Source: Aureibaculum sp. 2308TA14-22
GTDB lineage: Bacteria; Bacteroidota; Bacteroidia; Flavobacteriales; Flavobacteriaceae
Assembly: GCF_040538665.1 (NCBI RefSeq)
Contig: NZ_JBEWXT010000001.1
Span: forward strand, 3,002,501 to 3,066,500
Length of the DNA stretch: 64,000 nucleotides
Direction of reading: 5' to 3'
The notes below the pieces were generated by a model. It saw only the letters and a program-made list of their open reading frames with translations. It made no database searches and was not told the DNA's origin. The stretch's first letter is position 1. The number at the start of each line of letters is the position of its first letter. Positions 8,301-17,893 of this stretch are shown in pieces. The translations under genes were made by a program, and so were the position numbers.

Positions 8301-8807
8301 TTATTCTATCAGTTGAACGACAATATCGTCTTCCGTAATAGACTGGATTTTAAACGCTTTTCTTGTTTTTTCTGGAACGGATTGCCATAAATCATCAGCT
8401 GTTTTTTTATAAACGACGGCTATTTGAGCTTGATTATTGTTGAAGGTTTTTGATGGGTCTTTTACTCCTTTGGCCTTGGAAATAGCTTTGTAAAGTGCAT
8501 TTAGGTTTTCATTGCCATATTCAATTTGACCTATACTTATCGTTACCGTTCCTTTTGCTTTCTTATTTTTGTTCTTTTTTGGAAAAAGAATATTGACAGT
8601 TTCTTTCAGGTCTTTAGCGGTTTCTTTTGTAGTTTGCACTGTTTCTTTAGTGGCTTGACTGGCTTGCCTTACCGTCTGGTTGACACTTTCCACTTCTTTT
8701 ACCGCTTTGGGTTTGTTAGATTCCTCCTCTTTCTTTTTCGTTTGAGCCAATAGATTACTAGCTGTAAACAGCATTACTAAAAGTATAATTTTTATTGAAT
8801 TTTTCAT
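8301..8807 (-). CDS. Secreted protein of unknown function with a Lys/Thr-rich linker
   Basis: A 168-residue protein with a signal peptide (MKNSIKIILLVMLFTASNLLAQ). Residues about 24-85 are a low-complexity helical stretch with repeated QTTKETAK-like units and many Lys and Glu. The rest is a compact C-terminal domain with GTVTISIGQIEYG and ITEDDIVVQLIE at its edges. I do not recognise the domain. It is 13 bases from the preceding lipoprotein gene and 15 bases from the following MORN gene, so it is probably part of the same transcript. Confidence 0.65.
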   Translation of the reverse strand: MKNSIKIILLVMLFTASNLLAQTKKKEEESNKPKAVKEVESVNQTVRQASQATKETVQTTKETAKDLKETVNILFPKKNKNKKAKGTVTISIGQIEYGNENLNALYKAISKAKGVKDPSKTFNNNQAQIAVVYKKTADDLWQSVPEKTRKAFKIQSITEDDIVVQLIE

Positions 8808-8820
8808 GAGGTCTTGTTTT

Positions 8821-9387
8821 TTATTGTTCGGTCAATGTGTAAGGAATTTTCTTAAATTTTCCGTTTGTGGCTTTGTATTTTTTACCCGTATCTTCATCTA
8901 CAACAGTAAAACTAAACTCTCCTGAAATTGTTTTTTTACTCTTGTCAATTGATGTGATTTTTATGTAAATGGCTTCGGTGAGTTCAGCACTAAAATCGTT
9001 TACTTCGCTGTTTCCATCATCTTCTGAATATGCTGCTCTTGCTTTATTTACTTCATTGTCGCTACCAGCCTCATCCCATGTTTTGCCTGAATTCATCACG
9101 TTAAAATCTTCGCCTGAAGCAACCAGCACCAATCCTTTTAATTTACTAATTCCTTCGGCATCACCTGCACTTAAGGCAATAATATAAACACCTGAAACGG
9201 TGGTAATTTCTACTTTATCGTATTCAACAGCACTTTCAAACTTGTTGCCATTTATTGTCGCGGTAATATTACCACCACCTAAAATATCATCTGGGACAAC
9301 ATCATCTACGGAGCAGGAAGTACTTACAATTATTAAAATGAATAACAATAACCCGCTTTTTAATACTGAACATTTTGTGTTTTTCAT
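8821..9387 (-). CDS. DUF6252-like lipoprotein
   Basis: A 188-residue lipoprotein: the signal ends in VSTSC and is followed by an acidic stretch (SVDDVVPDD). The domain begins with ITATINGNKFES, continues with a hydrophobic strand VSGVYIIALSAGD, and ends with KKTISGEFSFTVVDEDTGKKY and TNGKFKKI. This arrangement resembles the DUF6252 lipoproteins of Bacteroidetes. It is the first gene of the four-gene minus-strand cluster ending at 5765 and is divergent from the histidine kinase gene at 9578. Function unknown. Confidence 0.65.
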   Translation of the reverse strand: MKNTKCSVLKSGLLLFILIIVSTSCSVDDVVPDDILGGGNITATINGNKFESAVEYDKVEITTVSGVYIIALSAGDAEGISKLKGLVLVASGEDFNVMNSGKTWDEAGSDNEVNKARAAYSEDDGNSEVNDFSAELTEAIYIKITSIDKSKKTISGEFSFTVVDEDTGKKYKATNGKFKKIPYTLTEQ

Positions 9388-9577
9388 AATCTGATTTTTT
9401 TTGGTTTTAGCTATTAAATATAGTCATGCTAGTTAAAATTTGTATAATCTGTTTAGTATTCGTTACTCATTGTTTAGAATTCGTTTATTTTAATTAATTT
9501 AACAGAAAGCATGTTGTTTTATTAGTATTTCAATCAAATAGTTCTATTTTTACTAATCCATAATCAAACTTATTTTC

Positions 9578-11350
9578 ATGCTTCAAAAGTTATCTTTTTT
9601 CTTTTTGCTTTTCGTTTTTACTAATACGGCTTTTTCACAAAACAAAGTGTTAGATTCATTAGAAAATCAACTCAAACTACATCAAAAAAAAGATACTTTA
9701 CGGGTAAAATTGTTAATCAATGCGGCCAATAATTGTCAACATGAATCGCCTGAAAAGGCATTAAAATATATAGACGAAGCTAGGCAAATAGCCGAACATA
9801 TAGATTGGCTAAAAGGAAAAGCAGCAGCACTAAGACAAAAAGGTATTGCTTATTATTATCAGGCAGATACAGAAAGGGCTATGGATATTTGGCAAGAAGC
9901 CCTAAAGGTTGCCGAACCTTTAAATGACAAAATTTTTAATGCTAGTATTTATAATAACCTAGCGAGCATTTTTGCAGATATGAAACAAAATGATCGTGCT
10001 TTAGAAGAATACAATAAATTATTAATTGCAGCAAAAGAAGCAAATCACAAACCCTATTTAATAAATGCGTTATCAAATATTGGTGTTGTATACAATGATA
10101 TAAACGAATCGGAAAAAGCATTACCTTATCTAAAAGAAGCTCTTGAAATTGCAGAATCAGAACAGAGCAATTATTTTGCAGCGGTCATTAAAAATAATCT
10201 AGGGTTGGTTTTTTTAAAACAGAAAAAATATTTAGAAGCGAAAAAACAATTTGAAAATGCAGCCTCAATGGCAATTTCACTTAAAAATAAATATATTGAA
10301 GCATCTGCGAGAAATAGTATAGGTAAGATTGATTTACAATTAAATAATTTTAAAGAAGCAGAAATTGAGAGCAAAAAGGCTCTGCTTTTGGCCAAAGAAA
10401 TTGATGCAGTAGAATGGCAGGCAGAGTCTTGGCAAGTATTGAGCAAAGTTTATACCCAAAAAGAAGATTATAAAGAGGCATTTACTGCCTATCAAAACTA
10501 TATTCAATTCAGAGACAGTGTTTTTAGTGAAGATAAGAAAGCTGAAATCACTAGAAAAGATATGCAGTTTCAGTTGGAAAAGAAAGAGGCCTTGGCAGAT
10601 GCTGAAATTAAACGTCAAAAAATTATAAGAAACTCGGCAATGGCTGGTGGTGGTATATTATTATTAACCGCAATTTTAAGTGGTGTTTTTTATAAAAAAA
10701 GAAGGGATGACGCAGAAAAAATAAAGCTATCTAAGTTTGAGGCCAAAGTTGCCGACACCGAACTTAAGGCATTGCGAGCACAAATGAATCCACATTTTAT
10801 ATTTAATTCTTTAAATTCCATAAACGATTTTATCGCAAAAAACAACACAAAACAAGCCAATGATTATTTAATAAAATTCTCAAAACTAACGAGAGCTATT
10901 CTTGAAAATTCCGATAAAAAATGGATTTCACTAGAAGAAGAAATTGAATTGAGCGAACTTTACATGCAATTAGAATCGTATCGATTGAAAGACAAATTCA
11001 GCTATCGTTTTAATATTGATGATAAAATCGATAAAGAAAACACATTAATTCCGCCTCTGATTTTACAACCATTTATTGAAAATAGCATTTGGCACGGTAT
11101 TGCCCCACTTAATGGTGATGGAAACATTGAGATTGGCATCAAAGAAAAGAACAATATGCTAATTTGTATGGTTGATGATAATGGTGTCGGTAGAAAAGCA
11201 AGTAATAATAGAGTACTGCCGAAAGAATCGAAAGGAATTTCTATTACTAAAAGTAGGTTGGATATTTTAGGAAAAGGAAGCGTTGACTTTATTGATAAAA
11301 CAAAAGGGTTAACAGTAACACTCACATTACCATTAAAACATCAATTTTAA
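9578..11350 (+). CDS. TPR-containing LytS-type sensor histidine kinase
   Basis: A 590-residue membrane sensor kinase. After a signal peptide of about 20 residues come tandem tetratricopeptide repeats (about residues 30-330, periplasmic), one transmembrane helix (AMAGGGILLLTAILSG), a short coiled coil, and a His_kinase plus HATPase module. The phospho-acceptor is His406 in LRAQMNPHFIFNSLNSI. The ATP-binding N box is PFIENSIWHG with Asn502, and the G box is DDNGVGRKAS. The response regulator gene begins 10 bases after the stop and is the likely partner. The signal is unknown; TPRs suggest sensing through a protein partner. Confidence 0.9.
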   Translation: MLQKLSFFFLLFVFTNTAFSQNKVLDSLENQLKLHQKKDTLRVKLLINAANNCQHESPEKALKYIDEARQIAEHIDWLKGKAAALRQKGIAYYYQADTERAMDIWQEALKVAEPLNDKIFNASIYNNLASIFADMKQNDRALEEYNKLLIAAKEANHKPYLINALSNIGVVYNDINESEKALPYLKEALEIAESEQSNYFAAVIKNNLGLVFLKQKKYLEAKKQFENAASMAISLKNKYIEASARNSIGKIDLQLNNFKEAEIESKKALLLAKEIDAVEWQAESWQVLSKVYTQKEDYKEAFTAYQNYIQFRDSVFSEDKKAEITRKDMQFQLEKKEALADAEIKRQKIIRNSAMAGGGILLLTAILSGVFYKKRRDDAEKIKLSKFEAKVADTELKALRAQMNPHFIFNSLNSINDFIAKNNTKQANDYLIKFSKLTRAILENSDKKWISLEEEIELSELYMQLESYRLKDKFSYRFNIDDKIDKENTLIPPLILQPFIENSIWHGIAPLNGDGNIEIGIKEKNNMLICMVDDNGVGRKASNNRVLPKESKGISITKSRLDILGKGSVDFIDKTKGLTVTLTLPLKHQF

Positions 11351-11360
11351 TAAACTACTT

Positions 11361-12107
11361 ATGTTTAAAGCGTTGCTAATTGATGATGAACAACATTGTA
11401 TTGACAGATTGTCGGAGCTATTAGATAATCTAAACGGAATAGTGGCCAGCTATTTTTCCTGTTATACTGTTTTGGAAGCTGAAAAAATACTAGCGAACAA
11501 AAAAATTGATGTTATTTTTTTAGATGTACAATTACAAAATGAAACAGGTTTTGATTTACTTAAAAAGTTAGCTTCTAAAATTACATTTGAAATTATTTTT
11601 ACCACCGCTCATGATAAATATGCAGTTAAAGCTTTTAAATATGCCGCTTTAGATTATTTATTAAAGCCAATTGATGAAATAGATTTAAAACGAGCTCTTA
11701 TCAAATTAAAAACCAAACAAACTTTATTGAACACTAACAAAAAAATAGAGGCACTTCTCTATAACCTTAATGAGGAAAATACTGATAAAATAATAAATCT
11801 GACCAATGCCGAAGGCGTACATCTAATAAAAGTAAATGATATTTTAAGGTGCAATGCCGATGATAACTATACCCATGTTTACTTTAATCCCGGCAAGAAA
11901 ATTACTATAGCCAAAACTTTAAAATATTTTGAAAACTTACTACAACCGTATTCTTTTTTTAGAACGCATCAATCACATCTTATAAATCTAAATTATATAA
12001 AAAAATTTATCCCTAAAAAAAGGGTAGTTATTTTATCCGATACCACTGAAATAGAGGTTTCCGTCAGAAAAAAAGAGGCATTAATTAAAGTATTAAGAAA
12101 CAGATAA
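11361..12107 (+). CDS. LytTR-family response regulator
   Basis: A 248-residue transcription regulator. The receiver domain has the acidic pocket IDDE, the phosphorylation site Asp55 in VIFLDVQL, TTAHDKYAVKAFKYAALDYLLKP (Thr and Lys of the receiver fold), and a linker. The LytTR DNA-binding domain occupies about residues 145-248, with LRCNADDNYTHVYF, FFRTHQSHLINLNYIKKF and the basic C-terminus. It is paired with the LytS-type kinase just upstream. Targets may include the following lipoprotein gene, but no operator was identified. Confidence 0.93.
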   Translation: MFKALLIDDEQHCIDRLSELLDNLNGIVASYFSCYTVLEAEKILANKKIDVIFLDVQLQNETGFDLLKKLASKITFEIIFTTAHDKYAVKAFKYAALDYLLKPIDEIDLKRALIKLKTKQTLLNTNKKIEALLYNLNEENTDKIINLTNAEGVHLIKVNDILRCNADDNYTHVYFNPGKKITIAKTLKYFENLLQPYSFFRTHQSHLINLNYIKKFIPKKRVVILSDTTEIEVSVRKKEALIKVLRNR

Positions 12108-12169
12108 AGCTACAATTTTAAACCTTTTCTTATTTAACTTGTCATAGAAGTATAACTTATAAAACTAAT

Positions 12170-13024
12170 ATGATGAAAAAACAAAAACTGAAATTTGGAC
12201 TAATACTGTTGATGCTATCAGCAACGTTTTTTATTGCATGTGATAAAGACGACGAAATGCAAGAAGACTTAACTGTTGAAGCAATTGATTTAAAAACTGC
12301 AGAAACTGAAGCTGTAATTGACGAGGCATCTGATGAGGCGAGTGTAATTATTGAAGAAGCTTATCAGACAGAAGAGTATCCAGCAACCAAAAGCAATGCC
12401 TTGGAAAGGTACTTACCCGATTGTGTAACCATTACCAAAGTAATTACTCAAAATATGAAAACAGTCACCATAGATTTTGGTGAGGGTTGTGAACTACGTA
12501 ATGGTAATTTTGTAAGTGGTGCAATTATTATGGAATATGAAAAAAATCCTGAAGTTGCTACCAAAACTATTTCTTATACATACAGAAATTTCTATTTCAA
12601 TAGAAAGCATGTTGAGGGCGGCGGTTCTATTTTAAGAGAACGAATGAATTCAAATGGAAATCCTCAATCTACAAAAACATTTGATGTTACTGTTACATGG
12701 CCAGATGAATCATATGCAAAAAAAGAAGGTGTCAAAATTAGAGAAATGATTGAAGGTAAAGGGACAAAAGCTTGGGGAGATAATGTGTTTTTAATTACGG
12801 GAAATTGGAAATTTACAAGGAAAAATGGTACTGTTTTATCCGCTACAGTTATTGAAGCATTAAGAAGAGAGTTAGCTTGTAAATTTTTGGTAAGTGGAGT
12901 TATTGAACTCGTTAAAAATGAAAATACCGCATTGCTATATTACGGAGATGGTAGCTGTGACGATTTAGCCACAATAAGTGTTAATGGAGGACCTAGAAGA
13001 GAAATTCATTTAAGTAATTTATAA
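12170..13024 (+). CDS. Lipoprotein with an acidic N-terminus, unknown function
   Basis: A 284-residue lipoprotein: the hydrophobic signal ends in FFIAC with Cys24, followed by DKDDE, an acid-rich start like the lipoprotein export signal that sends Bacteroidetes lipoproteins to the cell surface. A Glu/Ala-rich helical segment follows, then a beta-rich domain with VTIDFGEGCELRNG and repeated strands, and a paired Cys near the end (GDGSCDD). Adjacent ATG codons at 12170 and 12173 make the start uncertain by one residue. It follows the two-component pair by 62 bases and precedes a strong terminator. Surface location is an inference. Confidence 0.65.
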   Translation: MMKKQKLKFGLILLMLSATFFIACDKDDEMQEDLTVEAIDLKTAETEAVIDEASDEASVIIEEAYQTEEYPATKSNALERYLPDCVTITKVITQNMKTVTIDFGEGCELRNGNFVSGAIIMEYEKNPEVATKTISYTYRNFYFNRKHVEGGGSILRERMNSNGNPQSTKTFDVTVTWPDESYAKKEGVKIREMIEGKGTKAWGDNVFLITGNWKFTRKNGTVLSATVIEALRRELACKFLVSGVIELVKNENTALLYYGDGSCDDLATISVNGGPRREIHLSNL

Positions 13025-13049
13025 AGAGGAAATTGTATTTTGAGTTTGA

Positions 13050-13077
13050 GCCTACAAAATTGTACAATTTTGTAGGC
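13050..13077 (+). terminator. Terminator at the end of the two-component/lipoprotein operon
   Basis: A perfect 28-base palindrome (arms of 14 bases, GCCTACAAAATTGT and its complement) followed by a T run on the plus strand. The minus-strand accD gene ends 4 bases beyond it. Confidence 0.85.
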
Positions 13078-13080
13078 TTT

Positions 13081-13962
13081 TTATTTCTGCTCTTCTTTTT
13101 TTTCTCCTCTAATCGGTAAGTTTTGAATTAAATCAATATATAAATTGATTTGTTTTTTTAAATCTTTACGCTCTATAATTTTATCTAAAAACCCGTGTTC
13201 TAAGACAAATTCAGAACGTTGAAAGCCTTCAGGTAAATCTTTACCAACAGTGTCTCTTACAACTCGTGGTCCAGCGAAAGCAACAAGAGCATTAGGTTCT
13301 GCAAAGTTAACATCTCCTAGCATAGCATATGAGGCTGTTGTACCTCCAGTTGTAGGATCAGTACACAAAGAAATATAAGGAACACCAACTTCAGCCAATT
13401 GTGCCAATTTAGCCGATGTTTTTACCAATTGCATTAAAGAATAAGAAGCTTCTTGCATTCTTGCCCCGCCCGATTTAGAAATTAACAAAAAAGGAATTTT
13501 GTTCTTGATGGAATACTCAATAGCTCTAGCAATCTTTTCACCGACAACACTACCCATAGAACCTCCGATAAATGAAAAATCCATCGCGGCAATAACCAAT
13601 TCTTTACCATAAGATTTGCCTACCGCGGTTCTAATGGCATCTTTTAATTTTGTTTTTTCTTGGGCTTCTTTTAGTCGGTCGGTATATTTTTTAGTGTCTT
13701 CAAACTTTAAAGGATCCTTGGCGGTAATCTTTGCATTTAGTTCTTCGTATTTATTTTCATCAAACAAAATTTCAAAATACTCATTACTTCCAATTCTTAC
13801 ATGATAGCCATCCTCTGGACTCACATAAAAATTTTCTTTCAACTCATCCGTATCCACTATTTTACCACTAGGCGTTTTGTACCAAAGTCCTTTAGGTACA
13901 TCCTTTTTATCCTCAGTAGCAGTTTGAATTCCCTTATCTTTTCTTTTAAACCAAGACGACAT
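13081..13962 (-). CDS. accD: Acetyl-CoA carboxylase carboxyltransferase subunit beta
   Basis: Beta subunit of the carboxyltransferase that makes malonyl-CoA, the first committed step of fatty acid synthesis; 293 residues, family length. The crotonase-like core is clear: [24 protein letters not shown], the CoA-binding [11 protein letters not shown] and AFAGPRVV. The N-terminal zinc ribbon has lost its metal ligands: where the family has C-x2-C and C-x2-C, this protein has Thr30, Gly33, Ser48 and Asp51 in the otherwise aligned GLWYK and GYHVRIG framework. It lies downstream of fbaA on the same strand, past a terminator. Confidence 0.95.
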   Translation of the reverse strand: MSSWFKRKDKGIQTATEDKKDVPKGLWYKTPSGKIVDTDELKENFYVSPEDGYHVRIGSNEYFEILFDENKYEELNAKITAKDPLKFEDTKKYTDRLKEAQEKTKLKDAIRTAVGKSYGKELVIAAMDFSFIGGSMGSVVGEKIARAIEYSIKNKIPFLLISKSGGARMQEASYSLMQLVKTSAKLAQLAEVGVPYISLCTDPTTGGTTASYAMLGDVNFAEPNALVAFAGPRVVRDTVGKDLPEGFQRSEFVLEHGFLDKIIERKDLKKQINLYIDLIQNLPIRGEKKEEQK

Positions 13963-14000
13963 ATTGTATAATTTTTATAAGATGCAAGTTAATAAAAAAT

Positions 14001-14040
14001 AAGAAAGCCCAATAAAAAATCTATTTTATTGGGCTTTCTT
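14001..14040 (-). terminator. Intrinsic terminator of fbaA
   Basis: Perfect 17-base arms (14001-14017 and 14024-14040, core AAGAAAGCCCAATAAAA) with a six-base loop, directly beyond fbaA. On the minus strand it is followed by ATTTTTTATT. Confidence 0.9.
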
Positions 14041-14053
14041 GATAAAAAGTCTT

Positions 14054-15121
14054 TTACAATGTATCTACGTTATTTAAGTCTTCAAAAGCTTTTTTAAGTC
14101 TTTCAACAAAAGTAATCTCTCCTTTACGTAGCCAAACTCTTGGGTCATAATGTTTCTTATTAGGAGAATCTGCTCCGTCAGGACTACCAATTTGCGATTT
14201 CAAATAATCAGCTTTTTCGTTCATATAATCTCTAACACCAGTCATAAAAGCATATTGCATATCCGTATCAATATTCATTTTTATAACGCCATAACCAATA
14301 GCTTCTCTAATTTCTTCAACGGTTGAGCCAGACCCGCCATGGAAAACAAAATCGATATGATTATGCTCTACACCGTATTTTTCAGAAATATATTCTTGTG
14401 AATTTTTAAGAATTTTTGGGGTTAACTTTACGTTACCAGGCTTATAAACACCGTGGACGTTACCAAAGGCAGCAGCAACGGTAAATTTATCGCTCACTTT
14501 TGAGAGTTCTTCATAAGCGTAAGCTACTTCTTCTGGTTGCGTGTATAATTTAGATTCGTCAACATCACTATTATCAACCCCGTCTTCTTCACCACCTGTA
14601 ATACCCAATTCAATTTCTAAGGTCATTCCCATTTTACTCATACGAGCCAAATATTTTTTACAGATTTCGATGTTTTCCTCTATCGGTTCTTCGGAAAGGT
14701 CTATCATATGGCTACTGTACAACGGCTTACCTGTTTCTTTGTAATGTTGTTCGCTAGCATCTAACAAACCATCTATCCAAGGTAGCAATTTCTTTGCACA
14801 ATGATCTGTATGCAAAATTACTGGAACACCATAAGCTTCCGCCAATAAATGGATGTGCTTAGCACCAGCTATAGCACCGACTATGGCAGCTTTTTGATTT
14901 TCGTTACTTAGACCTTTACCCGCATTGAACTGAGCACCTCCGTTGGAGAACTGAATGATAACTGGAGCATTCAAATCTCTAGCTGTTTCTAGTACTCCAT
15001 TTATAGTATTTGATCCTATTACATTGACCGCCGGTAGAGCAAATCCTTTTTGCTTTGCATAGTTAAAAATCTCTTGTACTTGGTCGCCCGTAGCAACTCC
15101 TGGTTTTATATTGTGAGCCAT
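14054..15121 (-). CDS. fbaA: Class II fructose-bisphosphate aldolase
   Basis: Zinc-dependent aldolase of glycolysis and gluconeogenesis, cleaving fructose 1,6-bisphosphate to dihydroxyacetone phosphate and glyceraldehyde 3-phosphate. The 355-residue length fits the FbaA subgroup. Metal and substrate residues are visible in VILHTDHCAKK (catalytic Asp and zinc His), LEIELGITGGEEDGV, GNVHGVYKPGNV, DFVFHGGSGST and KMNIDTDMQYAF. It has its own terminator and a TAATTTTG promoter element 24 bases upstream. Confidence 0.97.
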   Translation of the reverse strand: MAHNIKPGVATGDQVQEIFNYAKQKGFALPAVNVIGSNTINGVLETARDLNAPVIIQFSNGGAQFNAGKGLSNENQKAAIVGAIAGAKHIHLLAEAYGVPVILHTDHCAKKLLPWIDGLLDASEQHYKETGKPLYSSHMIDLSEEPIEENIEICKKYLARMSKMGMTLEIELGITGGEEDGVDNSDVDESKLYTQPEEVAYAYEELSKVSDKFTVAAAFGNVHGVYKPGNVKLTPKILKNSQEYISEKYGVEHNHIDFVFHGGSGSTVEEIREAIGYGVIKMNIDTDMQYAFMTGVRDYMNEKADYLKSQIGSPDGADSPNKKHYDPRVWLRKGEITFVERLKKAFEDLNNVDTL

Positions 15122-15145
15122 AATTTATTGATTGTTGTTGAACTA

Positions 15146-15153
15146 CAAAATTA
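15146..15153 (-). promoter_or_regulatory. Probable promoter -7 element of fbaA
   Basis: Minus-strand TAATTTTG matches TAnnTTTG and ends 24 bases before the fbaA ATG. No clear -33 element was seen. Confidence 0.45.
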
Positions 15154-15292
15154 CGAAATTTAAATTAGGATGTGCGTGTGAGTATGTCTAAAAATACGAA
15201 AACGTTGTATTTTACGGTGAATACTTTTGATGTTACAGAATCTATTGTTTTTAACTAAAGAAAGTCTAACGGCCAGAGGCTACGCAACCAAC

Positions 15293-17854
15293 CTAAAATG
15301 GATAATTGATGCCTATATTATAAACAGCATTACCAAAGTTGTAATTTTGAAACCACTTATTGTTAGTATCGAGATAGGGTTCATAGGTTTTAAACCCAGC
15401 ATCTAAACGCAATACCAAGAAGCTGAAATCATAACGAATACCAAACCCAGAGCCTACGGCAATATCCTTTAATGAAGATAGTCCGTTAAATTTCCCTTTG
15501 CTAGAGGTAACATTTGAATTTGTAATATCCCAAATATTACCTGCATCAACAAAAAGAGCACTATAAAAATTGTTGACCAACTGAAAACGGTACTCTAAAT
15601 TTGAAGTTAGTTTTAAACTTCCTACATTAAATTCCAAACCACTTCTTTCAGAACCTGGCCCTAGTTTAAAAGTATTCCAAGCTCTTATATCATTAGATCC
15701 GCCAGCACGATAACTCCGACTAAAAGGTATATCAGAATTTCCAATAGGAAAAGCTGCACCAATAAATGTTCTATGTACTAACGATGTATTTGAATTTACT
15801 GCCCAATACTTTTTATATTCAACTTCGGTTTTTAAATATTGAGCTATATCTAGACCAAAAAGCTGCTTTTTTGAACCGTCTGTTGGTTCTTTAACAAAAA
15901 GTGAGGTAATATTTCCCGAAGAAATTAATCTTGCAGTAAAACCCGAAAAGCTATTGTCGGTAAAACCCTCTCTGTTACTGTAATTATAGGTGTAAGACAT
16001 TACAGGCACCAACACATCTTCCGTTAAAATACTTCTGCGTTCTTCAACATCTTTAGCTTTTTCATATTCCTCTGGATTGGAAATTGAAAACCCCTGATTA
16101 GGATCAATTAGATAACCAAGATAATTACTATGTTTTAAATCGTCTTTTGTAATATCAAACAATGGTATTATTTCTCCATTTTCATTGGTATAAGTTAGAT
16201 CTGGAACAATAACTTCAGCTATTTTATTAAGCTTCCTAGCTTCTGACCTGAAAATTGTAAAATACCTATCGGTTCGTAAATGATTTATATACTGTACATT
16301 TAATAATTCAAATTTGTGATCTGTTGTATTAGAACTCTGCCAAGTATAGCCAATACCACCCGTAATATTTTGTCTATCTAAACCAATATTACGCTGTAGA
16401 GCAATACTTAAACCAATATTGGTCTTAGGTGTCATTCTTTTCGGAATAATACCGTTGGTGTTTATTGGAAATAAGATTCTTGGAATTTTTAAGGTAGCAC
16501 TTGAACCGACTTCCCAAGCATTAAAGAGTTTAGAATTGTCAGAGATTTCTCTGGCAACATTTAAAAAAGAGCCTTGAAAGGATAATTCTAATACCTCTGC
16601 CCCTCTAAATACATTTCTGTTCAGCCACGAAAGCTTTCCTAAAATACCAAATGGTTTTATATTAGAGGTTATATACTCGTTATCAAACCCAAAAGAATAT
16701 TTTTTTTGCGGTGTTAAATTTATGTCGGCTCTAAGTGAGCCATCAGCTTTTTCTTTATAAATAATATCTAACGAAGGTTTAAAATTTTGAAGCTCTCTTA
16801 AATATTTCCTTGTTAGTTGACCTTCGGTAGCCCTGTAAATGCTATCGGGTTGAATTATTATAGAATTTGCCAAATATTTTGGATTATATGCCAATTTTTC
16901 TGATGCATAAAAATTATAGCCTTTATACGACTTATGGTCTTTGTAATCTTCTATATCCCTTTTTTCAGTATAAGTAAAATCAGTAAATACATTTACTTCA
17001 CTTACTTTTCTGATCTTAAATGGTTCTGTGTAAGCACTATCGTTTTCCTCTACAATTCTGTCATTTATTTCTAAAAGCACACTGGTTTTGTATGGTGATA
17101 ACCCCAATGTATCTATCCAATATTCCATATTATTTTTTCCAAAATAATATACACCAGAATTTCTGAAAATATTTATAAGGCGATTTTCTTCATTTTCAAA
17201 CTTGGTATAATCAATTTGATCATCCACAACAACCATTGATTTGTCTTTGTGTAATTGATATAGCGAATCCAATACAGGCGAACTGATTTCAGTTGTAAGG
17301 CTATCTATAAAATAAGGATTGTTTTTAGTAACTAAATAATCTACCGTAATTTTCTGATTGTCTTTTTTTATTTGTTTAAAAGTGACCTCAGCATCAAAAT
17401 AACCCTTACTCTGATAATATTTGGTCAAAGAGTTTGCTGATTTTTTAATTTTTGTGCTATCTGAAATTACCGGGGCGTTACCGTTTTTTAAAAACCAAGC
17501 GTTTATGCCATTATAAGCTTTCTCTAAAGCCTTTACCTGCTTTTTAGAAAAAACATTAGCTAATTTTTGTTCTCTGTTGGGTTTTTTATCTAACCACTCT
17601 TGAAATTTAATTTCATAGTTAGGTTTAGCAAAATTGTAAATATGTAAAGAAATAGGTACTCCGAGTATTTTTGTATTTGGGGTTTGTCTTAAATAACTAA
17701 GAACATCTGGATTATTAATCTTTTTATCATCAACTATAATCGTGTTTTTTGACAACAGATATTTATCCTCAGGAATTCGTTTGGTTGCACTACAAGAAAT
17801 AATAACTACAGTTATTATTATAAATACTATTATTTTAGCAAAATAGTTAAGCAA
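15293..17854 (-). CDS. tamL: TamL-type lipidated BamA/TamA-family outer membrane protein
   Basis: An 853-residue outer membrane protein with a lipoprotein signal (VVIISC, Cys21), which sets it apart from proteobacterial TamA. Residues up to about 400 hold POTRA-like repeats (for example GYFDAEVTFKQ and RKVSEVNVFTDF). The remaining half is a 16-stranded barrel: FGFDNEYITSNIKPFGI, RSYRAGGSNDIRAW (the conserved loop 6 region, VRGF/IRGW class), VGSGFGIRYDFSFLVLRLD, and a C-terminal strand ending in Phe (INYPF). Known members assist assembly of outer membrane proteins or envelope lipid transport. It is divergent from the RNA methyltransferase at 17947. Confidence 0.9.
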   Translation of the reverse strand: MLNYFAKIIVFIIITVVIISCSATKRIPEDKYLLSKNTIIVDDKKINNPDVLSYLRQTPNTKILGVPISLHIYNFAKPNYEIKFQEWLDKKPNREQKLANVFSKKQVKALEKAYNGINAWFLKNGNAPVISDSTKIKKSANSLTKYYQSKGYFDAEVTFKQIKKDNQKITVDYLVTKNNPYFIDSLTTEISSPVLDSLYQLHKDKSMVVVDDQIDYTKFENEENRLINIFRNSGVYYFGKNNMEYWIDTLGLSPYKTSVLLEINDRIVEENDSAYTEPFKIRKVSEVNVFTDFTYTEKRDIEDYKDHKSYKGYNFYASEKLAYNPKYLANSIIIQPDSIYRATEGQLTRKYLRELQNFKPSLDIIYKEKADGSLRADINLTPQKKYSFGFDNEYITSNIKPFGILGKLSWLNRNVFRGAEVLELSFQGSFLNVAREISDNSKLFNAWEVGSSATLKIPRILFPINTNGIIPKRMTPKTNIGLSIALQRNIGLDRQNITGGIGYTWQSSNTTDHKFELLNVQYINHLRTDRYFTIFRSEARKLNKIAEVIVPDLTYTNENGEIIPLFDITKDDLKHSNYLGYLIDPNQGFSISNPEEYEKAKDVEERRSILTEDVLVPVMSYTYNYSNREGFTDNSFSGFTARLISSGNITSLFVKEPTDGSKKQLFGLDIAQYLKTEVEYKKYWAVNSNTSLVHRTFIGAAFPIGNSDIPFSRSYRAGGSNDIRAWNTFKLGPGSERSGLEFNVGSLKLTSNLEYRFQLVNNFYSALFVDAGNIWDITNSNVTSSKGKFNGLSSLKDIAVGSGFGIRYDFSFLVLRLDAGFKTYEPYLDTNNKWFQNYNFGNAVYNIGINYPF

Positions 17855-17875
17855 TACAATTTTAGATTTAAAGGG

Positions 17876-17893
17876 TTCCCGTTTTCACGGGAA
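17876..17893. repeat. Short palindrome, REP-like
   Basis: TTCCCGT / ACGGGAA arms around a four-base loop, followed by GAATGACAT. The pattern (CCCG hairpin then AATGACA) is like dispersed intergenic palindromes found in many bacteria. It sits in the divergent tamL / methyltransferase gap, so it is not a terminator of either gene. Confidence 0.5.
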
